A DNA stretch of 64,000 bases, from the NCBI GenBank assembly GCA_019232905.1, contig JAFANA010000008.1, positions 1 through 64,000 on the forward strand. The letters are read 5' to 3'. Below, piece by piece: positions 37,296 to 44,887 of the stretch (position 1 is its first letter; each line of letters opens with the position of its first letter). This stretch comes from Vulcanimicrobiota bacterium (GTDB lineage: Bacteria > Vulcanimicrobiota > Vulcanimicrobiia > Vulcanimicrobiales > Vulcanimicrobiaceae). Below the pieces are notes generated by a model. That model had not been told where the DNA came from and made no database searches. It was given only the letters and a program-made list of their open reading frames with translations. Both the position numbers and the translations under genes were made by a program.

Positions 37296-38227
37296 GATCT
37301 TCCGAGGGCTCCTTTGAGAAAAAACGCGAGGTTCGCGGGCCGTTCCGCGAGACGGCGCATCAAGTACGGAAACCAGTAATTGCCGTACGGTACGGCAAGA
37401 CGCACGCGGTATCCGTTTCGTACGAGACGTTGAGCAAGCGGCGCGCCGATCCCGTAGAGTAATTGAAATTCAAAGCGGCCGCGCAACGGCAAACGTTCGC
37501 GCTTAATGATCGCTTCAACGGCATCGACGATCTTCGGGTCGTGCGTTGCGATTGCTGTGTATCCGGGATTGGTCAGCGCGATCTCGGCGAGGCGCATATA
37601 ATTTGCGTCGACGTCGGACTTCGACGAATACGCCACGTCCGGCGGCTCGAGGTACGCGCCCTTGACGAGACGCACGTTCGGTTGCAGCGGAAGCATCGAC
37701 GTCAAGTCGTCGACGCTGCGGTACAGATACGACTGCATAACGAAGCCGACGTTGTCGAACCGTCCGCACAGCCGGCGATACGTCGCGAGCGTGGCGTCGA
37801 CGTAGCGCGACTGTTCCATATCGAGGCGCATCGTGTTTCCGCCGTCGCGCGCCGTTTGTGCGATGCGCGCGGCGTTTTCGTAGGCGAGGTTGGGATCGAT
37901 GTCGAGACCGACGTGCGTCAACTTAAACGCCACATTCGCATCCATGCCGCGTTGCGCGAACGTGCGCAGCATTGCACAATATTGTTCGGTGGCGTCTTCC
38001 GCTTCCGTCGCGTCCTTTACGCCTTCGCCGAGGATGCCGCACGCGACACAAAAACCATCGCGGTTGAGGCTCTGCGTTACGTCGAGAAAATCTTCCGCAC
38101 GTTCACCGGCGACGAAGCGTCGCGCGCCCAAACGCATCCCGTATCGCGAGACGGCACGCTGAACCGTTGCGTTGTCCGCGGCAGCCAAGATCGCGGCACG
38201 TAACGGACGCTCGAGAAGCGAGGCCAT
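37292..38227 (-). CDS. Proline dehydrogenase family protein
   Basis: FKLTHVGLDID, RLDMEQSRYVDATL, VGFVMQSYLYRSVDDL, VRLVKGAYLEPPDVAY, IATHDPKIVD, FEFQLLYGI, RLAVPYGNYWFPYLMRRLAERP. Confidence 0.92.
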   Translation of the reverse strand: MASLLERPLRAAILAAADNATVQRAVSRYGMRLGARRFVAGERAEDFLDVTQSLNRDGFCVACGILGEGVKDATEAEDATEQYCAMLRTFAQRGMDANVAFKLTHVGLDIDPNLAYENAARIAQTARDGGNTMRLDMEQSRYVDATLATYRRLCGRFDNVGFVMQSYLYRSVDDLTSMLPLQPNVRLVKGAYLEPPDVAYSSKSDVDANYMRLAEIALTNPGYTAIATHDPKIVDAVEAIIKRERLPLRGRFEFQLLYGIGAPLAQRLVRNGYRVRLAVPYGNYWFPYLMRRLAERPANLAFFLKGALGRS

Positions 38228-38249
38228 GGCGCGCGTTTCGACGGTGCGG

Positions 38250-39737
38250 CTACCAAAACCGGCCGCGTTTCCGTGCGAGCTTCTTCCACGTTGCGCGCCA
38301 CCGCAGGGAGGCGTCCGATCCGGCGCCGGCGGCCATGATCGCGAGCTCACCGGCGGCAAACCGGGCCGGCGGGGAACCATCGAACGCGCGAAGGCGTTGC
38401 AGCGCGACGACGCCGTCGTGTTGGTCGCCGAGCATTTCTTGCAAGCTCTCAACGCGCACTGCATAGCGTGCCGCCGAATTGCTCGTCGCGCCTGCAAAGG
38501 CTTCGGATGCGTAACGCAAGTGTTTGGATTTGATGCGAATGCGGTGCAGCGCGCGATCCGACGGCTGCTTTCCGGCCTTACGAACCTGCTTGCGCGTCTT
38601 CTTGAACACGCGTTGCATAATCTGCGCCATACATTGTGTTGCGTCGTCGTCAGGATCCTTCGCGAAGCGTGGTTCGCGTACGGAGTTCACAAGGTCGTCG
38701 AGCAGTTCGACGTAGTGCGGATCGCGGACGCGTTTGCGCAAGCCGTCATGTTGCTCTTTCACCCGCGCGGCGAGCGTCTCGATGAGTTCCTTTGCACGTT
38801 CGATATCCGCGTGCGGAAGCCGTTCTGCAAGGGCCTGCATCCGCTGGTGGAAGACGTCGGCGTCGCGTACGGGCGCGAGCGCATCTTGGAGCCAGCGTAG
38901 CCGTTCGCGAAGATCCGATGCCCACGCTTCATCGAGTACGGGGACAAACGTGTGCAGATGCGATCGCAGCTTGCGAATTGAGACGCGTGCTTTATGGACC
39001 GCTTCGATATCGTCGGATGTGCGCAGCAGCGGATCGCAGTGCATGAAGTGCCGCAGCGGCGTACCGAGCGCCGCGCGCACGACGTCGCCGATCGATGCGC
39101 CGTGCTCTACGGACGGCACCTCGATTTCCGGAGATCCGTCGCTCTCGACTGCGCGGGCGTTTTTCGGTGTCGGATCGGGCTCCCCGCAGCCTTCGTTTTG
39201 CAAAACGGCTGCAATCGCGTCCAGCGCATCGGGATCGGCATCTTGTGCAAGTTCGATCTCGACCTGCCCAAAACGCTGCGCAACGCGCGTGCCGTCGACG
39301 ACGCGCACGTCATCTTCCACGACCTCGGCTATGTCGGATCCTTCGCAGCGAAAGTCACGTTTGACGCGTAACGTACGTAGTTCGGCGACGCGCTTCACCG
39401 GCGCTCCGCGCAGAAACGCGGTCGCCAATTCCAACGCCGCTTTTGGAATGCGATCGAGATCGCCCTCAAAGACGTGTTCCGTGCGCGACAGCGTATCGCT
39501 CGATGAGTCAAGTACGGGAATCTTGAGCGTCCACCCCTCGCCGCGGCGATAGCGCAAGCTGCAGCCCCAGCGCATCAAGCGGTAGTCGGCCGTATCGTAA
39601 TACACGGTGTGCAAGCGTAAGAAGCGCGCCGGAGAAGCGACGTAGTTTTTCAGTTGCCCGGGAAGGCGCGCGAGCGAGAAACCGCTTGGGACTCCAAGCT
39701 TCAACTCGCGCTCGACCGAGCTCGTTTGCTCGTTCAT
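38250..39737 (-). CDS. CYTH-CHAD domain protein
   Basis: N-terminal CYTH (VERELKLGVP, YYDTADYRLMRWGCSLRYRRG); C-terminal CHAD (VHKARVSIRKLRSHLHTF, HRIRIKSKHLRYASEAF). Confidence 0.92.
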   Translation of the reverse strand: MNEQTSSVERELKLGVPSGFSLARLPGQLKNYVASPARFLRLHTVYYDTADYRLMRWGCSLRYRRGEGWTLKIPVLDSSSDTLSRTEHVFEGDLDRIPKAALELATAFLRGAPVKRVAELRTLRVKRDFRCEGSDIAEVVEDDVRVVDGTRVAQRFGQVEIELAQDADPDALDAIAAVLQNEGCGEPDPTPKNARAVESDGSPEIEVPSVEHGASIGDVVRAALGTPLRHFMHCDPLLRTSDDIEAVHKARVSIRKLRSHLHTFVPVLDEAWASDLRERLRWLQDALAPVRDADVFHQRMQALAERLPHADIERAKELIETLAARVKEQHDGLRKRVRDPHYVELLDDLVNSVREPRFAKDPDDDATQCMAQIMQRVFKKTRKQVRKAGKQPSDRALHRIRIKSKHLRYASEAFAGATSNSAARYAVRVESLQEMLGDQHDGVVALQRLRAFDGSPPARFAAGELAIMAAGAGSDASLRWRATWKKLARKRGRFW

Positions 39738-39835
39738 ATCTCTTCAGTATCCCCGCCTGCTGTGGTTATCGTGCGCAGAGCTTGTTCATAACCCGAAGAA
39801 CTTGTGGAGACGCTGTGAATGACCGCAAAAACGCC

Positions 39836-39864
39836 TTGTTAGGGATAGCTCCCTTTGCTATGCT
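39836..39864 (+). promoter_or_regulatory. Sigma70-like promoter of a candidate ncRNA
   Basis: TTGTTA - 17 bp - TATGCT. Confidence 0.55.
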
Positions 39865-39869
39865 CGATT

Positions 39870-40070
39870 CACTTCAGTAACGACGAAGTGCGGCGAGTAC
39901 GAAGCCGCGGTAATCGCACGATTGAAGCGCCGTCGTCCGGCGAGTGTAGTGTGATAATCAACCGAGGAGCGAACGTCAGTAGGGGTTTGGAAACGAGCTC
40001 AAACAGGCGAACAAACCCGGAAACGAACAACAAAGCCCGTCGCCGATTCGGCGGCGGGCTTTGTCTTTCT
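39870..40070 (+). ncRNA. Candidate structured non-coding RNA, about 200 nt
   Basis: Promoter at 39836-39864; hairpins CACTTC/GAAGTG, GCGGC/GCCGC, CGCCG/CGGCG, GGGTTTG/CAAACCC; terminator at 40031-40070; no convincing ORF. Confidence 0.5.
40031..40070. terminator. Strong intrinsic terminator, probably bidirectional
   Basis: CAAAGCCCG-T-CGCCG-att-CGGCG-G-CGGGCTTTG (15-bp stem with one G-U), followed by TCTTTCT. Confidence 0.88.
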
Positions 40071-40075
40071 GCGCG

Positions 40076-40330
40076 TCACACGGTATCCGTAATCACGCGT
40101 CCGTACTGTTTGATCACGGCATTGTCGAACGAAGCTTCCTCTGCGTCGTCGCTCGTCATGAGAATCGTGCCGTTAAAACCCTGCGTTTCGCCACGGAAGA
40201 ATCGCTTGATCGCTTCGTCGTAGGGCTCGTTTGTCGCCGCAATCACGTCGGCCTGAAAGCCCTGCTCGCGCAACATCGTCGCTGCCTGCTGCGCCTGGGG
40301 TTCGTCTTCGAAAATTGCTACCCGTTTCAT
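40076..40330 (-). CDS. Small hypothetical protein (YflT/stress-protein-like)
   Basis: MKRVAIFEDEPQAQQAATMLREQGFQADVIAATNEPYDEAIKRFFRGETQGFNG..., start chosen at 40330; resembles general-stress YflT-type domains. Confidence 0.5.
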   Translation of the reverse strand: MKRVAIFEDEPQAQQAATMLREQGFQADVIAATNEPYDEAIKRFFRGETQGFNGTILMTSDDAEEASFDNAVIKQYGRVITDTV

Positions 40331-40385
40331 GGGCCATTTGTACCCGAAGAAACGCGCCTTAGGCTGGGTACCACTCCATACGACC

Positions 40386-40724
40386 GTGAAACGCGCGCTT
40401 CTCGCAGCAATCCTCTTCACCGCGGCGGTGCCGCAACCGGCGCGCGCGCTCGTCGTTCCGGACCTGACGCCGTCGTCGTGCACCGGCGATCCCACCGCCG
40501 TCGTACAGATGCCGTGCGCGCAGCAACCGGTACAGATTCAGACGATGCGATTCTCGCTCATGAAGAGCCTCGTGCCGATGCATTGCCGTCCGGTCGGGAT
40601 GCGGTTTGACGTCGGCAAGTTTTCGTTCGCGCCCGGGCGCGGCGCGGGCCTCATTGCGAGTGCCCTGTTCGCGCGCTCGAAGCACGCGCACGTCGAAAAC
40701 GTCTGCGAACCTACGCGGTTATAG
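40386..40724 (+). CDS. Small secreted hypothetical protein
   Basis: GTG start; VKRALLAAILFTAAVPQPARA signal peptide. Confidence 0.45.
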   Translation: MKRALLAAILFTAAVPQPARALVVPDLTPSSCTGDPTAVVQMPCAQQPVQIQTMRFSLMKSLVPMHCRPVGMRFDVGKFSFAPGRGAGLIASALFARSKHAHVENVCEPTRL

Positions 40725-41631
40725 TCGCCCCGCCGTGAATCGGCCGCGCTGTTGAATCGAGTGCCGTACCGCTGCCTCCGTTGCGAGCGGCTACGATTTG
40801 CGCAAGAATGCTCACTGCGGTTTCGGGTGCAGTCTCTCCGCCTAAGTCGAGACCGACGGGGCCGTGAATGCGCGCGAGCGCCTCGTCCTTGACGTTCATG
40901 GCGCGCAACGCCTCACGGCGCGCCGCTTGCGAACGGCGGCTGCCGAGAAGGCCGATGTACCACGCATCGGAAGCGAGTGCTGTGCGCAGCGCGGGCAAAT
41001 CGAATTTCGGATCGTGCGAAACGACGACGACCGCGGCGCGTTCGTTGAGGGCTCGTTCCAAATAGGCGTCGGGCCATTCGACGATGAGTTCATCGGCGTC
41101 GGGAATGCGTTCGCGCGTCGCAAAGACGGGCCGCGGATCGACGACAATGACGTAAAAGTCCAGCAGTCGCGCGAAACTCGCAATGGCCTGCGCAAGCGAG
41201 GTTGCGCCGACGACGATCAGGCGCGGTTTCGCGGGTACGGTGAATTGCGTGTCGTCGGAAATCACGACGCGCACATCCGCGTCGCCGCGCGCAATGGCTC
41301 GTTCGTTCTCCGCGAAGGTCGTGCCCGGGAGCCAGGCTACGATGTCGATCGTTCCGCCGCACCCTGCCGTACCGGTGATTTCATCGGTGCTGCTGAGATC
41401 GATTGACAACTTGCGCAGTTGACCGTCGCGCAGCGTTTGCAAGCACGCCTCAATGACGTCGCTCTCGTAACATCCGGCACCGATGTTGCCTGCGACTTCG
41501 CCGTCATCGCTGACGGCTACCGTAGTGCCGAGCGGCGAGGGCGAGCTGTTACGGGCAGCGATCAGCGTTGCAAGTGCGAAGGGTTTGTCATTCTGAAGCC
41601 AGCGTGCCGCTGAAGCAAAGACGTCGCGCAC
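40711..41631 (-). CDS. XdhC/CoxF-like molybdenum enzyme maturation protein
   Basis: ALATLIAARNSSPSPLGTTVAVSDDGEVAGNIGAGCYESDV; C-terminal YIGLLGSRRSQAARREAL...IHGPVGLDLGGETAPETAVSILAQIVAARNG. Confidence 0.85.
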   Translation of the reverse strand: MRDVFASAARWLQNDKPFALATLIAARNSSPSPLGTTVAVSDDGEVAGNIGAGCYESDVIEACLQTLRDGQLRKLSIDLSSTDEITGTAGCGGTIDIVAWLPGTTFAENERAIARGDADVRVVISDDTQFTVPAKPRLIVVGATSLAQAIASFARLLDFYVIVVDPRPVFATRERIPDADELIVEWPDAYLERALNERAAVVVVSHDPKFDLPALRTALASDAWYIGLLGSRRSQAARREALRAMNVKDEALARIHGPVGLDLGGETAPETAVSILAQIVAARNGGSGTALDSTARPIHGGATITA

Positions 41632-41636
41632 GTTGT

Positions 41637-42746
41637 CTACCTCCGTAGCGCATGCGCGGCCTCGGAAACCGCGCGTAGATCGCTGATATCGAGCAACGCC
41701 GACACGTAGGGCAACGCTGCTTGCATGGCTCGAGCGGTGGGCGTGAAGCCCGGCGCGCGGACATGTGGATTCAGCCACACGATTCCCGCGCTCGCGCGAT
41801 GTAACCGCCGCAGCGCTTCGCGCAACTCGCCGGCGCCCGCCGCGTCGAGGCCGTCACTTGCAATAACCACGAGCGTGTCGGCATCGATTCGCGACTGGTA
41901 GGTTTTTGCAAAATCGCGCAACGCCGTTCCGAGACGCGTACCCCCGCCCCAGGTCTCGCCGGACAGAAGGATCGCGCGTTCGCGGTCCTGTGGGAGACGG
42001 CGCAATGCTCGCGTGATCTCGGTGAGCGCGGTACTGAAAACAAAGACACGCGCGCGCGTCGACCGGCGGCTCAGCGCGTATCCGAACTGCAGCAGTTTCG
42101 GCGCGTGCTCCGCCATCGACCGGCTCGCGTCGATCACCAGCATGATGCGCGGATTCCGTCGCGGATGACCGAAGGTTCGCAGGTACAGGGGATCGCCGCC
42201 GCTGCGAAGACTCGAGCGTAGCGTGCGGCGAATATCCAACCGCGAACCGCGCACGTGCGGCTTCCATCGGCGGGAACGTCCAAGATGCAGCGCGGCAATA
42301 AGACGGCTCGCATCGACAAGCGCCTTTCCGAGGCCGTTCTCCGATATCGCGGGCTGCGCATCCGTTGTGGCGGCAACGGGTGAGAAGCGCGCGCGCATTG
42401 CTTGCCACGCTTGCGCGGGCGATGGTTCGTCGTGAATTTCCCGCCGTCCGCCAAGTGGTGAATGGTGATGCTCGTTTCCGGCTTTAGTTTGCGGAGGTCG
42501 CGGCTGACGTTGCCCTTGGCTCGCGTTTCCGAAGAATCGGTCGAAGGCGCGATCGAACGGCGCGATTTGCTCGGATTGCGAACACAACACGGCGCGAAGT
42601 GCGTGGTGGAAGCGCCGCTTACTGCGCACCCCGATTGCGTGAATCGCCGCTAACGCGTCGTGCGCGTCTGCGTGACCGAGTTCGAATCCGTACTCGCGAT
42701 CGAGCAGTTTGATAAACGCGAGGACGGAACGTGTAAGATCAGCCAC
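41637..42746 (-). CDS. coxE: VWA-domain protein CoxE-like
   Basis: GHPRRNPRIMLVIDASRSMAEHAPKLLQFGYAL and GETWGGGTRLGTALRDF VWA/CoxE motifs; follows the MoxR-type ATPase. Confidence 0.85.
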   Translation of the reverse strand: MADLTRSVLAFIKLLDREYGFELGHADAHDALAAIHAIGVRSKRRFHHALRAVLCSQSEQIAPFDRAFDRFFGNASQGQRQPRPPQTKAGNEHHHSPLGGRREIHDEPSPAQAWQAMRARFSPVAATTDAQPAISENGLGKALVDASRLIAALHLGRSRRWKPHVRGSRLDIRRTLRSSLRSGGDPLYLRTFGHPRRNPRIMLVIDASRSMAEHAPKLLQFGYALSRRSTRARVFVFSTALTEITRALRRLPQDRERAILLSGETWGGGTRLGTALRDFAKTYQSRIDADTLVVIASDGLDAAGAGELREALRRLHRASAGIVWLNPHVRAPGFTPTARAMQAALPYVSALLDISDLRAVSEAAHALRR

Positions 42747-43644
42747 GATGTGCGCGCACCGAACCGATTCCGTAATCCGGCTCGCTCTCGGCCGGCGCCG
42801 AAGGACGCTGCGAACGGAGCCGCTCCCAGTCATCCTGAACTTTCACGATGCACCCGATGGTTTGCGCGATGCTGCGCTCGTCCAATTCGTCACGATGCAG
42901 TCGCATCAGCGCCGCCGCCCAGTCTAAACTCTCGGCGACGCCGGGGACTTTTTGCAGCGGCTGCTCGCGCAACTGCCGCATGAACTCGGCGATCTGCTCG
43001 GCGAGTCGCGCGTTGATTTTGGGTAGACGCGCGTGCAGAATCGCAATCTCCGTCTCTACGGACGGATAATCGATCCAGACGTAGAGGCAGCGGCGGCGGA
43101 GCGCGTCCGAGAGTTCGCGCGAACGGTTCGATGTCAGAATGACGGCTGGGCGGCGTCGCGCGCGAATCGTCCCGAGTTCGGGAATGGTCACTTGGAATTC
43201 GCCGAGCAACTCGAGCAGGAATGCTTCAAACGCTTCGTCGGCACGATCGATTTCGTCGATCAGTAAGACCGGAGCGCGTTCTTCAAGGATCGCTTCCAGA
43301 AGCGGCCGTCGCAGCAAGAACGCTTCGCTGAAAATCTCGCTCTCGCGTTCTTCGACCGATTCGTGTTCGGCTTCGGTGAGCCTGATGCGCAACAACTGCT
43401 TTGGATAATTCCATTCATAGAGCGCACTTGCGGCATCGAGTCCTTCGTAGCATTGCAGCCGGATGAGGCGCGTTTGCAACACGTCGGCGAGAACTTTTGC
43501 GCTTTCGGTTTTTCCTACGCCCGCCGGACCCTCGATTAGCAGCGGCTTTTCGAGCGCGAGCATGAGTTCGAGTGCGACGGAGAGTTCTTCACCGCCGATA
43601 TAGCCGCGCTCGGCGAAGCGCCGCGCGATGTCGTCGGCGGTCAT
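42739..43644 (-). CDS. coxD: MoxR-type AAA ATPase CoxD-like
   Basis: LIEGPAGVGKTESAKVLADVLQTRLIRLQCYEGLDAASALYEWNYPKQLL, PVLLIDEIDRADEAFEAFLLELLGEFQVTIPELG, ILTSNRSRELSDALRRRCLYVWIDYP. Confidence 0.92.
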   Translation of the reverse strand: MTADDIARRFAERGYIGGEELSVALELMLALEKPLLIEGPAGVGKTESAKVLADVLQTRLIRLQCYEGLDAASALYEWNYPKQLLRIRLTEAEHESVEERESEIFSEAFLLRRPLLEAILEERAPVLLIDEIDRADEAFEAFLLELLGEFQVTIPELGTIRARRRPAVILTSNRSRELSDALRRRCLYVWIDYPSVETEIAILHARLPKINARLAEQIAEFMRQLREQPLQKVPGVAESLDWAAALMRLHRDELDERSIAQTIGCIVKVQDDWERLRSQRPSAPAESEPDYGIGSVRAHRG

Positions 43645-44432
43645 GAGCAGTGCGTGGCGTGCGATTCCGCATCGGCGATCGCGGCGCTTGCGCGCGACGC
43701 ATTCGCGGCAACAATTTGCGCCAGAATCGCAATTGCTACGTCGGCGGGCTTTCGCGCGCCGAGCGCGAGACCGGCAGGACAGTGCACGGATCGCAGGCGT
43801 TCGCGTACGATTCCGTTTTCTTCCACGGCGCTGAGCACTCCGAGTCCACGCACCCGGCTGGCAAGCAACCCGACGTACGCGAGTTCGTGCCGGAGCACCG
43901 CCGTCAGCGCCTTGTCGTCGTAGTGACCTTGTGACGCAACGATGGCTGCGCTTCGCGCGCGTACGTCCGCATCGAGTCCGTCGACATAGTCAGCGAGGCC
44001 GTCGATGGCCGTTCCGTCGACGTCGCAAAGCTCGTCGTCATCAACGAAGCGAACGACGTTATAGCCGAGTGCCGGCGCGATCTCGGAGAGCGTTTCGGCG
44101 ACGGGCGTCATTCCGGCGAGAATGAGTTTCGGCTTCGGTAACAGAGGCTCGATGTACACCTCCACCGCGCCTTCGGAAACACAATGCATCGGCACGGTGA
44201 TGACGTCGCGTTCGTCGCCCGTATCCACATCATCGGGTGTAATCCGGACCAGGCGCGGTTCACCGGTGCGTAGTGTATCCAACGCCTGCCGCCGCACGAT
44301 ATCGCGCGAGCAAGAGCCGCCGATATATCCTTCCATCCGGCCGTCGGCATGCACGATCGCGCGATCGCCCAAGTGCGAACTCACAGGAGGCTCGCGCCCG
44401 ACGACGATTGCAATCGCGTATGTGTCGCTCAC
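43641..44432 (-). CDS. XdhC/CoxI-like molybdenum enzyme maturation protein
   Basis: AIVHADGRMEGYIGGSCSRDIVRRQAL; YVGLLASRVRGLGVL...VHCPAGLALGARKPADVAIAILAQIVA. Confidence 0.85.
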   Translation of the reverse strand: MSDTYAIAIVVGREPPVSSHLGDRAIVHADGRMEGYIGGSCSRDIVRRQALDTLRTGEPRLVRITPDDVDTGDERDVITVPMHCVSEGAVEVYIEPLLPKPKLILAGMTPVAETLSEIAPALGYNVVRFVDDDELCDVDGTAIDGLADYVDGLDADVRARSAAIVASQGHYDDKALTAVLRHELAYVGLLASRVRGLGVLSAVEENGIVRERLRSVHCPAGLALGARKPADVAIAILAQIVAANASRASAAIADAESHATHCS

Positions 44433-44887
44433 GATGCGGTCGTCCGGTTCGAGAGCTGCGTCTTGATGTTTGAGAACGTGGCGCCGATAATGCGTTGCGC
44501 TTGCGTTTGCAGCACGCGGCCGCCGACGGTTGCGACCGGCCCGCGCACCGATGCAGTTGCGTTCCAGTCAAGTGCCGTCGAGGTTGTGTCGCCGGTGATG
44601 TCTGCATCGGCGGCGACGTCGACGACGCTTCCGAGCGCGCCGCCGGAAATGTTCAAGTTGACGTGTTCGCCATCGCTCTGCGGATCGATCTCGATCTTGA
44701 ACTTGAACTTCCCGCGTACCGGACCCACGGCTACGCCGACCGTCGCATCGAAATGATGCTCGTCTTTGATTTGATAATCGATCACGTCGGGCAAACACGG
44801 CGCGACACTGTTGGAATCGTTAACGAAGTTCCACACGTCCGTCTTCGAACGTGAGATCACTTCGTTGCCGCTAAACTGCAGATTCAC
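44429..44887 (-). CDS. coxG: CoxG family SRPBCC protein
   Basis: FSGNEVISRSKTDVWNFVNDSNSVAPCLPDV...GPVRGKFKFKIEI; GTG start overlaps coxL stop. Confidence 0.88.
   Translation of the reverse strand: MNLQFSGNEVISRSKTDVWNFVNDSNSVAPCLPDVIDYQIKDEHHFDATVGVAVGPVRGKFKFKIEIDPQSDGEHVNLNISGGALGSVVDVAADADITGDTTSTALDWNATASVRGPVATVGGRVLQTQAQRIIGATFSNIKTQLSNRTTAS

Noticed and set aside
39855-40223. 122-aa plus-strand ORF covering the candidate ncRNA
   Set aside because: Runs through the terminator stem and into an antisense gene, has biased composition and no SD; the RNA structure signals explain the region better.
42831-42843. TCATCCTGAAC sequence resembling the 36365-36473 palindrome arm
   Set aside because: Lies inside the coxD coding region, is only about 11 nt long and has no partner arm; treated as chance.
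40711-44432. Two XdhC-like genes considered as an unusual duplication
   Set aside because: Described cox clusters normally contain two XdhC-family members (CoxF and CoxI), so this is expected.
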